From Streptomyces sulfonofaciens (lineage in GTDB: Bacteria; Actinomycetota; Actinomycetes; Streptomycetales; Streptomycetaceae), in NCBI RefSeq assembly GCF_014656295.1, contig NZ_BNCD01000018.1:62001-126000 (forward strand): a stretch of 64,000 nt of DNA. Reading direction: 5' to 3'. Shown in pieces: positions 23,646-31,504 of this stretch. The notes below the pieces were generated by a model. That model saw nothing but the letters and a program-made list of their open reading frames with translations, was not told the origin of the DNA and searched no databases. Positions within the stretch are counted from its first letter, which is position 1, and each line of letters begins with the position of its first letter. The position numbers and the translations under genes are program-made.

Positions 23646-25904
23646 TCAGGAGGGTCTGGGATCCGGGGCCGCCGTGCGCTCGTCCTTCTCCGCCGCCTCG
23701 TCCCGCAGCGCGCGCGACAACTCCTCCAGCGCGTCGAGCAGCAGCCGGGCGCTGCTCAGGACGACACCGTCCAGCGGGCGCCCGTCCGGCGGGCCGCTCG
23801 CCTCCGCCTCCAGAACGGCGCGCACGTCCTCCCAGTGCGGTACGCGCCCTTCGCGCACCTCCTTGGCGGCGCGCTCCGTCGCGTCGCGGAAGGCGGTCGC
23901 GAAGCGGGCCGCGGCAGGCCACGGGGCGGTGCCGCCGTCCGGGAGGTGGGCCTCCATCAGCATGGCGACCCGGCCAAGCTGCCCCACGGCCCGTGCGGCC
24001 CCGTCGACCGCGGCGCGCGAGGGACCGCGCTGCCGGACCGGCTCCGTGCGGGCCCGGGCCGAGGCCTCCCGCCAGGCGATACGGGCGTCCCGAGCGGTCA
24101 GCAGCGCGGCGCGCACCTGTGCACGGTCGCTGCCTGCCGGGTCCGCGAAGTGGCTGACGACGGCGGCCGCGTACCGGCCGTTCGTGCTCAGCCAGTCCGC
24201 CAGTCTGCCCGGCAGCCGGGGCGTTTCCCAGTCCGGGTAGAGGGCGTAGGCGAGCATCGCGAGCACTCCGCCGAGCAGGGTGAGCAGCACCCGCTGCGGC
24301 ACGGTCTGCGTCCACTGCTCGCCGCCCATGCCGAGCAGGAAGACGGCGTACGCGGTGATGCATGCCTGCGCCGCAAGCTGGCCGGTGCGCAGCAGCAGGT
24401 ACATCAGCCCCGCCGAGAGCACCGCGAGCGCGCCCGCGAGCGAGGTGTCAGGCACCGCGAGGCGTACGACGCCGGTGGCGAGCGTGACGCCCACCAGGGT
24501 GCCGCCGAACCGCGCCACGGCCCGGGAGTAGGTCTGCGAGAAGTCCGGCCGCATCACCATGACGGCCGCCATCGGCGCCCAGTAACCATGTCCGAGCGGC
24601 AGCGCCGCACCGAGCACGTAGCCCGCGGCCGCCACCACCGCCACCCGCAGCGCGTGCCGCATCACCTGGGACCCGAGCCGGGCCTCGCGGCGCATCGCCT
24701 GCACCGCCCCCGAAAGGAGCCCGAACAGCCCCGGCCGCCGCAGCGGCCGCTGCCCGGAACCCGTCGCCCGGTCCGCATCCGCGCCAGGACGCCGCCGAGC
24801 CTCCGCGGCAGACCGGGGCCCCGCTTCCGCGGCGGGACGAGGTCCCGTCTCCGCGGCGGGAGGCGGTTCCGTCTCCGCGGCGCGGGCCGTCTCGCGCACC
24901 GGTAGCCCGCTGCCGCCCTTCGCACCGCCGGCCGCCTCGACGACGTCGTGGAGCAGCGTGCTCAGACGGGTGGCCGCACGGCGGGCCGGGCCCGTGAGGA
25001 TGGTGCCGGTGTCGGGGGTGGCGAACGCGGCCACCGCGTTCGCGGGCAGTTCGGCCCGCCGGCCGTGCCGGATCGCCGCGGCCACGGCGTCCAGGATCGC
25101 GGCGGCGGCGCCGAGCAGCTCGTGCACCCGCTCGCGCTGCCGGCCCGACTCCGCGGCGCCCACCGCCGGGTCGGCCAGCGCCGCGAGCACCGGGCGGATC
25201 CGCTCCGCGAGGCCACGGGCGCCGTGCAGTTCGGCCGGGCGGGTGCGCGCCTGACGGGACGTGAGGGCCGCGGCGTCCCTCGCCTGCATCAGCGGCTGCG
25301 GGTCGAACGGCGCCACCGGGTCGTCGCGCAACCGGCGCGCGTAGTGCGCCTCGGCCGCCAGCGCGTCGGCGAGGACGTCACGGTGCGCGCCCCATCTGCG
25401 GACGGGGAGGAGCACCACGAGCGCCGCCTGCACCAGACCACCGAAGATCATCATGGCGCCGTGCGCGGCGGCCTGCGCCACGGAGGTCGGCAGGGTGACC
25501 GTGACCAGCATGATCGCCACGTTGGTGGAGGCGATGAAGCCCACCGTGGGCCCCGCGGCCCAGCTCAGCCCGGCGAGGAACGTCCACACCGCCAGCAGGG
25601 CGAGGAACAGCAGGTGGTGGGCGCCGGTGAGGTAGCCGAGGAACGTGGAGACGCCGAGGCTGGTCCCGGAGGCGATGGCCAGTTCGGGGCGGGGGCGCCA
25701 ACTGCGCTGGAACGTCGCGATGGCGGCCTGGAACGCGCCGAACGCCGAACCGGCCGCGACCGCCGGGCCGAACGCCCACTGGCTGAAGGCGATCACCAGC
25801 GCCAGGCCCACGGCACCCCGGGCGGCGACCAGGGGTTCCAGCCGCTTGCGCTCGACCGTCAGCCCGGAGCGCCCGGTCTCCTTCAGCGCCCGGAGCCAAC
25901 TCAC
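23646..25904 (-). CDS. FUSC-family membrane protein (aromatic acid / fusaric-acid-type exporter)
   Basis: This 752-residue inner-membrane protein has two FUSC bundles. The first spans about residues 20-180 (AVGLALVIAFSQWAFGPAVAAGSAFGAFQAA, GPTVGFIASTNVAIMLVTV). The second spans about 415-560 (GHGYWAPMAAVMVMRPDFSQTYSRAVARFGGTLVGV, the typical FUSC signature). A long soluble region lies between, with a Glu/Ala/Arg-Pro repeat linker (PPPAAETGPRPAAEAGPR) near 345-390. Relatives export aromatic acids. The GTG start has no Shine-Dalgarno sequence but TATCCT 7 nt upstream. Confidence 0.88.
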   Translation of the reverse strand: MSWLRALKETGRSGLTVERKRLEPLVAARGAVGLALVIAFSQWAFGPAVAAGSAFGAFQAAIATFQRSWRPRPELAIASGTSLGVSTFLGYLTGAHHLLFLALLAVWTFLAGLSWAAGPTVGFIASTNVAIMLVTVTLPTSVAQAAAHGAMMIFGGLVQAALVVLLPVRRWGAHRDVLADALAAEAHYARRLRDDPVAPFDPQPLMQARDAAALTSRQARTRPAELHGARGLAERIRPVLAALADPAVGAAESGRQRERVHELLGAAAAILDAVAAAIRHGRRAELPANAVAAFATPDTGTILTGPARRAATRLSTLLHDVVEAAGGAKGGSGLPVRETARAAETEPPPAAETGPRPAAEAGPRSAAEARRRPGADADRATGSGQRPLRRPGLFGLLSGAVQAMRREARLGSQVMRHALRVAVVAAAGYVLGAALPLGHGYWAPMAAVMVMRPDFSQTYSRAVARFGGTLVGVTLATGVVRLAVPDTSLAGALAVLSAGLMYLLLRTGQLAAQACITAYAVFLLGMGGEQWTQTVPQRVLLTLLGGVLAMLAYALYPDWETPRLPGRLADWLSTNGRYAAAVVSHFADPAGSDRAQVRAALLTARDARIAWREASARARTEPVRQRGPSRAAVDGAARAVGQLGRVAMLMEAHLPDGGTAPWPAAARFATAFRDATERAAKEVREGRVPHWEDVRAVLEAEASGPPDGRPLDGVVLSSARLLLDALEELSRALRDEAAEKDERTAAPDPRPS

Positions 25905-25917
25905 GCCAGTCAGGATA
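25905..25917 (-). promoter_or_regulatory. leaderless -10 hexamer of the FUSC gene
   Basis: TATCCT lies at 25917-25912 on the minus strand, 7 nt before the GTG at 25904. Confidence 0.5.
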
Positions 25918-26530
25918 AGCGGACCGCCCGGCGGTGCTCCGACCGGAACCCTCCGGCTCCGCCAGGCCCCGCCCCCGTCCTCGCCCCCACGTCCCGTCCT
26001 CGCCTTGCCCCCGTCCTCGCCCTCCGCCCACCGTCCTCGCCCTCCGGCCCACCCGCAGGGCTTCCCTCGTCCGCCGGGTTTCCGGGGCGCGGGGCTTCCC
26101 GTCCGCTTCCGGGACCCGGGCCTCCCGCCCGCGCCTCCCTTCCCTGTTTCCCGGGCTTTTCTCCCGCTCCTCACTTCGTGGCACTTCTCTGCGCTTCTCG
26201 GCACTTCTCAGTGCTTCTCTGTACTTCTCTTCACTTCTTTCCCGTTCGATCCGAATTCTCCATGATTCGTCGGCCGACGGCGGAAGGAGAAGGAAGGGGT
26301 GGTTCCATAGGCGGGATTGAGCCAGATGCCGTCCGCATGAAGCCGACGGAACACGAACGGCGCCTTATTCGTCATTCCTACGGGGCATCTGTTTCCGCCA
26401 AGGGGAGGCGTACGAAGCGGCTCGGGGCCGCTGTTTCGGCAAAGGCAGGACTGCGCTCCTGGTGAGCGGGAACGGACACCGGAGAACCGTTAGTTCGGGA
26501 ACGGTCGACTGTAATCAACGGAACACCCCC
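25918..26530. other. non-coding stretch, AT-rich toward its right end
   Basis: C-rich repeats of CCTCGCCCTCCG and CCCGTCCTCG fill 25970-26060. Bases 26150-26520 are much less GC-rich, with repeated ACTTCTC(T/G)GCACTTCTC units at 26175-26235. A small frame from the ATG at 26262 (67 codons) lacks a ribosome site and codon bias and is not called. Confidence 0.5.
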
Positions 26531-26559
26531 CGTGCACGTGCATCTGCGCATGCATCTGC
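26531..26559 (+). promoter_or_regulatory. 29-bp regulatory element, copy 1 (upstream of DUF397)
   Basis: The element is CGTGCACGTGCATCTGC, 3 nt, then TGCATCTGC. It therefore contains TGCATCTGC twice with 12-bp spacing. It ends 106 nt before the DUF397 start codon and about 40 bp before a good -10 (TATGAT, 26599-26604). A near-identical copy lies upstream of the convergent ATPase gene. Confidence 0.7.
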
Positions 26560-26665
26560 GGGGCGCATATGCCCATGCATTGGCTTGGGGTCGCAGCTAT
26601 GATCCGAAGCAGTTGACCGCTGCATCAATCGCCATATTGGCCACTGCACCACCTGGGAGCGACCT

Positions 26666-26908
26666 GTGCACCACGTGTACAACGGCATGGCGGCCACGGA
26701 GCTTTGCGGGGTGGCCTGGCACAAGAGCAGGCACAGCAACTCCCAGGGCGCCTGCGTGGAGTTCGCCAAGCTGCCGGGCGGAGAAGTGGCCGTACGCAAT
26801 TCCCGGGACCCCGACGGCCCCGCGCTCGTCTATACGCGTGCCGAGATAGAAGCCATGCTGCTGGGCGTCAAGGACGGGGAGTTCGACCACCTCATAGCCG
26901 GGCCCTGA
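26666..26908 (+). CDS. DUF397 small protein
   Basis: This 80-residue protein has the DUF397 core (WHKSRHSNSQGACVEFAKLPGGEVAVRNSRDPDGPALVYTRAEIEAML). In Streptomyces such proteins are encoded next to XRE-DUF5753 (WhiJ-like) regulators and are thought to act with them in control of development or as antitoxin-like partners; the biochemical role is unsettled. GTG start with GGGAG 7 nt upstream. The gene converges on the RsbW-like ATPase gene with 21 bp between stops. Confidence 0.9.
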   Translation: MHHVYNGMAATELCGVAWHKSRHSNSQGACVEFAKLPGGEVAVRNSRDPDGPALVYTRAEIEAMLLGVKDGEFDHLIAGP

Positions 26909-26929
26909 GCCGTCCCGAGACCGCCCCGC

Positions 26930-27418
26930 TCACAGATGGAACAGCGCCCAGACGACCTTCCCGCGCAGCGTGCCCGCGAGCGGATGCCATCCCCAGCCGT
27001 CGCTGAACGATTCGACGAGAAACAATCCGCGCCCCGACTCCGCGGCCAGGTCCGCGCCGTCCGGCTCGGCGGCGAGGGGGCCGTCCCCGCTCGGGTCGCG
27101 CACGGCGCACACCAGTCGGGAGCTCCAGTGCATCAGATGCAGCCGCACGGGCGGCTCGTGATCGCGCGGGGTGTCCGAAGGCAGTGCGTGCCGCAGGGCG
27201 TTGGTGACAAGCTCGGAGACGACGAGGCAGACGTCCTCGGAGCGGTCGCCCAGCTTCCAGTGGGCGAGTGTCCTCGCGGTGAACTGCCTGGCCTCGCGGA
27301 CCGCTTCGTAGCGTGCCGGAAGCGCGCAGGACGCGGCGCTGGAAGCGGACGCGGGGTCGACAGGAGGGAGCCCCTGCCTTAACGGATCGACGAGCATGGT
27401 CGATCTCTTCGTCCCCAT
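26930..27418 (-). CDS. RsbW-like ATP-binding protein (HATPase_c_2)
   Basis: This 162-residue single GHKL domain has the N-box ELVTNALRHA, G1 as DPSGDGPL and G2 as ESGRGLFLVESFSDGWGW. There is no histidine-phosphorylation domain, as in anti-sigma-factor serine kinases. Small proteins of this type form the third member of AbaA/WhiJ-like loci. The ATG was chosen because GGGAG lies 8 nt upstream (in CACGGGAGTGCC). An upstream frame extension encodes a His-rich repeat and includes the 29-bp element. Confidence 0.85.
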   Translation of the reverse strand: MGTKRSTMLVDPLRQGLPPVDPASASSAASCALPARYEAVREARQFTARTLAHWKLGDRSEDVCLVVSELVTNALRHALPSDTPRDHEPPVRLHLMHWSSRLVCAVRDPSGDGPLAAEPDGADLAAESGRGLFLVESFSDGWGWHPLAGTLRGKVVWALFHL

Positions 27419-27454
27419 GCGAGGCACTCCCGTGATGAGCGGCCGTAGCGCTAC

Positions 27455-27505
27455 TGCGGTGCTGTGGTGGTGCGCGGTGGTGCTGTGGTGCTGTGGTGCG
27501 CCGAC
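27455..27505. repeat. GGTGCTGTGGT microrepeats in the ATPase leader
   Basis: Four to five imperfect copies of GGTGCTGTGGT lie between the ATPase start codon and the 29-bp element. Confidence 0.6.
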
Positions 27506-27525
27506 CATGGTTCCCAATGCCCCCA

Positions 27526-27554
27526 GCAGATGCAAGGGCAGATGCACGTGCACG
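27526..27554 (-). promoter_or_regulatory. 29-bp regulatory element, copy 2 (upstream of the ATPase gene)
   Basis: On the minus strand this reads CGTGCACGTGCATCTGC, 3 nt, TGCATCTGC: identical to copy 1 at 26 of 29 positions, the differences being confined to the 3-nt spacer. It ends 107 nt before the ATPase start codon, against 106 nt for copy 1. It also lies in the divergent region shared with the XRE gene. Confidence 0.7.
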
Positions 27555-27717
27555 CGCCGGTTATGTGATCACCCGCGCCAGTTGCACACCATTTCTTCTC
27601 GCACCATGTTGTACTGCCCTTTCGGGGATTCTCTGTTTCCGTAACCGCATGAGTACGGGCTGGAGCGTTTTAGTGGCAGACTTCGTTCCTTGAAGACGTT
27701 GTGGGAGGGCTGACGAA

Positions 27718-28611
27718 GTGAGCGCAGGAGAGTCTTGGGGCTATCCCCAGGCGTCCGGCACCGGCGGCGGCTCGGTGGTTCGGCGCATCCTGCTGGGCTC
27801 GCACCTGAGGCGGCTGCGGGAGGCGGGCGGTATCACCCGCGAGGCCGCCGGTTACTCGATCCGGGCCTCCGAATCGAAGATCAGCCGCATGGAGTTGGGC
27901 CGGGTGAGCTTCAAGGTGAGGGATGTAGAGGACCTGCTGACGCTCTACGGCGTCGCCGACGAGACCGAGCGCGAGGCGCTGTTGTCGCTCGTCAAGGAGG
28001 CCAACGTCGCGGGGTGGTGGCACAGCTACTCGGACGTGCTGCCGGGCTGGTTCCAGACCTACGTGGGGCTGGAGGGCGCCGCGTCCCTCATCAGGCTGTA
28101 CGAGGTGCAGTTCGTGCACGGCCTGTTCCAGACCGAGGCATACGTGCACGCGGTCGTCTCGCGCGGCAACGCCGAGGTGCAGCCCGCGGAGATCGAGCGC
28201 AGGGTCGCGCTGCGCCTGGAGCGGCAGAAGGTGCTGGTCTCCGAGAACGCCCCCGACTTCCACGTCGTCCTGGACGAGGCGGCCCTGCGGCGTCCGTACG
28301 GCAGCCCCGAGGTGATGCGCGGCCAGCTCCAGCACCTGATAGACGTCTCCGAGCGGCCCAACGTCAGACTCCAGGTGATGCCCTTCAGCGCGGGCGGGCA
28401 CGCAGGGGAGTCCGGCTCCTTCACGATGCTGAGCTTCTCGGAGTCCGACCTCTCCGACGTCGTCTACCTGGAGCAGCTCACCAGCGCGCTCTACCTCGAC
28501 AAGGGCGAGGACGTCGAGCAGTACGAGCACGTCATGCGGGAGTTGCAGCGGGCGGCCCCGAGCCCCGCGGAGACCCGCGACCTGCTCAGGGACCTCCAGC
28601 GGCTGCTCTGA
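27718..28611 (+). CDS. WhiJ-like XRE regulator with DUF5753
   Basis: This 297-residue protein has an N-terminal helix-turn-helix (LGSHLRRLREAGGITREAAGYSIRASESKISRMELGRVSF, about 24-65) and a DUF5753 effector domain (YEVQFVHGLFQTEAYVHAVV ... FHVVLDEAALRRPYGS ... VRLQVMPF). This is the architecture of WhiJ and of many paralogous Streptomyces developmental regulators. GTG start with GGGAGGG upstream. With DUF397 and the RsbW-like ATPase it forms an AbaA/WhiJ-type locus. It probably binds DNA near these genes; the 29-bp element is the best candidate. Confidence 0.92.
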   Translation: MSAGESWGYPQASGTGGGSVVRRILLGSHLRRLREAGGITREAAGYSIRASESKISRMELGRVSFKVRDVEDLLTLYGVADETEREALLSLVKEANVAGWWHSYSDVLPGWFQTYVGLEGAASLIRLYEVQFVHGLFQTEAYVHAVVSRGNAEVQPAEIERRVALRLERQKVLVSENAPDFHVVLDEAALRRPYGSPEVMRGQLQHLIDVSERPNVRLQVMPFSAGGHAGESGSFTMLSFSESDLSDVVYLEQLTSALYLDKGEDVEQYEHVMRELQRAAPSPAETRDLLRDLQRLL

Positions 28612-28679
28612 GGGGCTCCGGCACCGGCCACGCGGATCACGGCCCCCGCGGCTCCCGACCGCGGCCACCCGAGGGAGCC

Positions 28680-28790
28680 GTCACGGAGCGCCGCGCTCAT
28701 GCGCCGCGCCCACACGCCGCGCCCACACGCCGCGCTCATGCGCCGCGCCCGAGTGTCGTTCGAAGGTCAGTGTCGTTCCAAGGTGCCCTC
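28680..28790. repeat. repeats between the XRE and aldehyde dehydrogenase genes
   Basis: GCCGCGCCCACAC / GCCGCGCTCATGC units repeat four to five times from 28688, followed by a GTGTCGTTC(G/C)AAGGT duplication at 28752-28782. No gene in 28612-28958. Confidence 0.7.
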
Positions 28791-28836
28791 CGCACGCCGC
28801 CCCGCGGCTCCGCGCACACGCCATCTGCACTAAAAT

Positions 28837-28848
28837 TTTGTATACAAA
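28837..28848. promoter_or_regulatory. TTTGTATACAAA operator before the aldehyde dehydrogenase gene
   Basis: A perfect 12-bp AT-rich palindrome sits in an otherwise GC-rich gap, 110 bp before the start codon. TGTATACA-type dyads are typical of GntR-family sites. No GntR gene is adjacent, so the regulator would act from elsewhere. Confidence 0.5.
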
Positions 28849-28958
28849 GTGCCGGGACCTCCGATCATTCACAGCCAACTTCCGTGCGTCGCCGATACGA
28901 TGACCGGACATCGGGAGCCTGCACCTCCTGCGGAGAGGTTCTGCAGTAAGGGGATCAC

Positions 28959-30416
28959 ATGTCCTTCTTCACCGACCTGGCCCGGCAGTACATCGACGGC
29001 GAGTGGCGGGACGGCAGCGGCTCCTGGGACAACATCGACGTCAACCCCTACAACGGCGAGAAACTCGCCTCGATCACCATCGCCACCCGCGGCGAGGTCG
29101 ACCTCGCCTACCGCGCCGCGGAGCGCGCCCAGAAGGAGTGGGCCGCCACCAACCCGTACACGCGCAGACTGGTCTTCGAGCGTGCGCTGCGCTGTATCGA
29201 GGAGCACGAGCAGGAGATCACCGAGGCCATCGTGGCCGAGCTGGGCAGCACGCGGCAAAAGGCCGCCTACGAGGTGCACCTCGCCATGGAGTTCCTGCGG
29301 GAGGCGGTCCACCTGCCGCTGCGCACCGAGGGCCGGCTCATCACCTCGCCGGTGGACGGCAAGGAGAACCGCGTCTACCGCGTCCCGGTCGGTGTGGTCG
29401 GGGTCATCACGCCCTTCGACTTCCCCTTCCTGCTGGCCGTCAAGTCGGTGGCACCCGCGCTCTCGCTCGGCAACGCGGTGGTGCTCAAGCCGCACGAGGA
29501 GGCGCCGGTCTGCGGCGGGGCACTGCTGGCGAGGGTGTTCGAGAACGCCGGGCTGCCGGGCGGCCTGCTGAACGTCGTGATCACCGATGTCGCCGAGATC
29601 GGCGACGCGATGATCGACCACCCGGTGCCCAAGGTGATCTCCTTCAGCGGCTCCGACACCATCGGCCGACACGTCGCCACCGTCTGCGCCGCCCACTTCA
29701 AACACGCCATCCTCGAACTCGGCGGCAACAGCGCCCTCACCGTCCTGGACGACGCCGACGTCGACTACGCCGTCGACGCCGCCGTCTACAGCCGCTACGT
29801 CCACCAGGGCCAGGTCTGCATGGCGGCGAACCGCATCCTGGTGGACCGCAAGGTGGAGAAGGAGTTCACGCAGAAGTTCGTCGCCAAGGTCAGGGCGCTC
29901 AAGGCGGGCGACCCGAGCGACCCGGAGACCGTGATCGGCCCGGTCATCAACTCCGCCCAGGCGGACGCCGTCGCCGCCGCCGTCGAACAGGCCGTCGCCG
30001 AGGGTGCCACCGCCCTGGTGAACGGCAGGATCAGCGGCAACCTCGTCGAGCCGATCGTGCTCACCGGCCTGCCGTCCGACTCCGCGGTCATGGGGCGGGA
30101 GATCTTCGGCCCGGTGGCGCTGCTCATCCCCTTCGACGGCGAGGAGGAGGCGGTGCGCCTGGTGAACGACAACCCCTACGGGCTCAGCGGTGCCGTGCAC
30201 ACCTCCGATGTCGAGCGCGGCGTGAACTTCGCCCGCCGGATCGCCACGGGCGTGATCCACGTCAACGACGGCACCGTCCAGGACGAGCCCGCCGTCGCCT
30301 TCGGCGGTGAGAAGCACTCGGGTCTGGGGCGGCTGAACGGCGAGCAGATGGTGGAGGCGTTCACCACCCAGAAGTGGATCTCCGTACAGCACGGCCGGAG
30401 CGCGTTCCCGTTCTGA
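28959..30416 (+). CDS. NAD(P)-dependent aldehyde dehydrogenase (vanillin/benzaldehyde type)
   Basis: This 485-residue ALDH has general base Glu253 in LELGGN and catalytic Cys287 in HQGQVCMAANR. The nucleotide-binding segments are PFDFPFLLAVKSVAPALSLGNAVVLKP and SFSGSDTIGR. The overall pattern resembles benzaldehyde/vanillin dehydrogenases that oxidise aromatic aldehydes to acids, but substrate cannot be fixed from sequence. ATG start with AAGGGG upstream. A palindromic operator lies in its promoter region. No aromatic-degradation genes adjoin it. Confidence 0.92.
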   Translation: MSFFTDLARQYIDGEWRDGSGSWDNIDVNPYNGEKLASITIATRGEVDLAYRAAERAQKEWAATNPYTRRLVFERALRCIEEHEQEITEAIVAELGSTRQKAAYEVHLAMEFLREAVHLPLRTEGRLITSPVDGKENRVYRVPVGVVGVITPFDFPFLLAVKSVAPALSLGNAVVLKPHEEAPVCGGALLARVFENAGLPGGLLNVVITDVAEIGDAMIDHPVPKVISFSGSDTIGRHVATVCAAHFKHAILELGGNSALTVLDDADVDYAVDAAVYSRYVHQGQVCMAANRILVDRKVEKEFTQKFVAKVRALKAGDPSDPETVIGPVINSAQADAVAAAVEQAVAEGATALVNGRISGNLVEPIVLTGLPSDSAVMGREIFGPVALLIPFDGEEEAVRLVNDNPYGLSGAVHTSDVERGVNFARRIATGVIHVNDGTVQDEPAVAFGGEKHSGLGRLNGEQMVEAFTTQKWISVQHGRSAFPF

Positions 30417-30539
30417 AGCCACCGCCCGCCACCGCCCGCGGCGCCGACCGCCGGCGATCGCGGACCGGAACTGACCGCAAGGGGCCGTACCTTCCTGAGC
30501 GTCAGAGGAAGACGGCACCACCCCGGAAGGCGGTCCCCC

Positions 30540-31088
30540 ATGGTCACCCACGTTCCCCCGGAGCCCCGCGGAGACGAGCGCACGGCGCTGCTGGCGTTCG
30601 CGGCGGCGCAGCGCGGCGGGATCCGGCGTGCCGTGCTCGGGCTGAGCGACGAGCAGGCCGCGCAGCGTCCGAGCGCCAGCGAGCTGTCGCTGTCCGGCCT
30701 GGTCAAACATGCCGCGGAAACGGAGCTGAACTGGCTGCGGATGGCGCAGCAGCGGCCGAACGAGAGGGCGCGCACCCCGGAGACCTGGGCCGAGGGCTTC
30801 CGCCTCGCCGAAGGCGAGACATTGGCCGGGATGCTCGACTTCTGGGCGGACGTCGCCGCCAGGACCGAGGAGTTCGTACGCTCCGTCCCCAGTCTCGACG
30901 ACACCTTCCCGCTGCCCGAGGCGCCCTGGTTCCCGAAGGAGGGCAAGGTCTCGATGCGCTGGCTCGTCCTCCACCTGATCGAGGAGACGGCCCGCCACGC
31001 CGGCCACGCGGACATCGTGCGGGAGTCCCTGGACGGCAGGACCGCCTTCGAACTCCTCGCCATGGAGCGCGGCGCGGCCGGGGACTGA
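30540..31088 (+). CDS. DinB-family protein (DUF664)
   Basis: This 182-residue four-helix protein has the metal-binding histidines in LVKHAAETELNW and LIEETARHAGHADIVRE. Actinobacterial members are mycothiol-dependent or metal-dependent enzymes of largely unknown reaction. ATG start with CCGGAAGGCGG upstream. It follows the aldehyde dehydrogenase by 123 bp on the same strand and may be independent. It converges on glutamate decarboxylase. Confidence 0.88.
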   Translation: MVTHVPPEPRGDERTALLAFAAAQRGGIRRAVLGLSDEQAAQRPSASELSLSGLVKHAAETELNWLRMAQQRPNERARTPETWAEGFRLAEGETLAGMLDFWADVAARTEEFVRSVPSLDDTFPLPEAPWFPKEGKVSMRWLVLHLIEETARHAGHADIVRESLDGRTAFELLAMERGAAGD

Positions 31089-31270
31089 CACCGAGGGCCC
31101 CGCGCCGACCGGGTGCCGCGGGCGCGCGGGCCCGCGGGACCCGCGGGCGCGCCGGAGGGGTCGACGCGGCGCTCCGGACCACCTCACGCTCGCCCCGGCT
31201 ACCCGTGGCCCGCCGGCCCGGACCGCCGGAGCCTCGCCCCGCCCGCCCGGAACCGCTGCCGACGCGGGTA

Positions 31271-31402
31271 GCAAGCACGGGATGCGAACACGGGACGCGA
31301 ACAGGGGTCGCGAACAGGGGTCGCGAACACGGGACGCGGATCACAGGGCGCGGAACACGGGTCGCGAACGAAGGTCGCGAACGCAGGTCGCGAACGAAGG
31401 TC
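31271..31402. repeat. ten-unit 13/14-bp tandem repeat array
   Basis: Units of GCGAACACGGGAC, GCGAACAGGGGTC and GCGAACGAAGGTC run head to tail. Eight are 13 bp and two are 14 bp (GCGGATCACAGGGC, GCGGAACACGGGTC). It lies between the convergent DinB and glutamate decarboxylase genes. The unit length is not a multiple of three, so it is not coding. The remainder of 31089-31504 holds GC-rich palindromic sequence (CGCGGGCCCGCG near 31126) and no gene. Confidence 0.88.
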
Positions 31403-31504
31403 GCGAAGGACCGCCGAAGAGCCCGCCGTGGAGCGCCGGCGCCCTACCGCCGAACCCGTACGGGAGCCCCCGGTCCCCGCGGGGGCCGGGCGTCGGCACG
31501 CGCG

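Noticed and set aside
26262..26465. 67-codon frame upstream of the DUF397 gene
   Set aside because: There is no ribosome site, low third-position GC compared with real genes here, and no family resemblance.
26532..26849. Frame starting MHVHLRMHLRG, similar to MHVHLPLHLLG at 27553 on the other strand
   Set aside because: The likeness comes from the shared 29-bp DNA element. The first frame is out of register with DUF397, so the conserved thing is the DNA, not a peptide.
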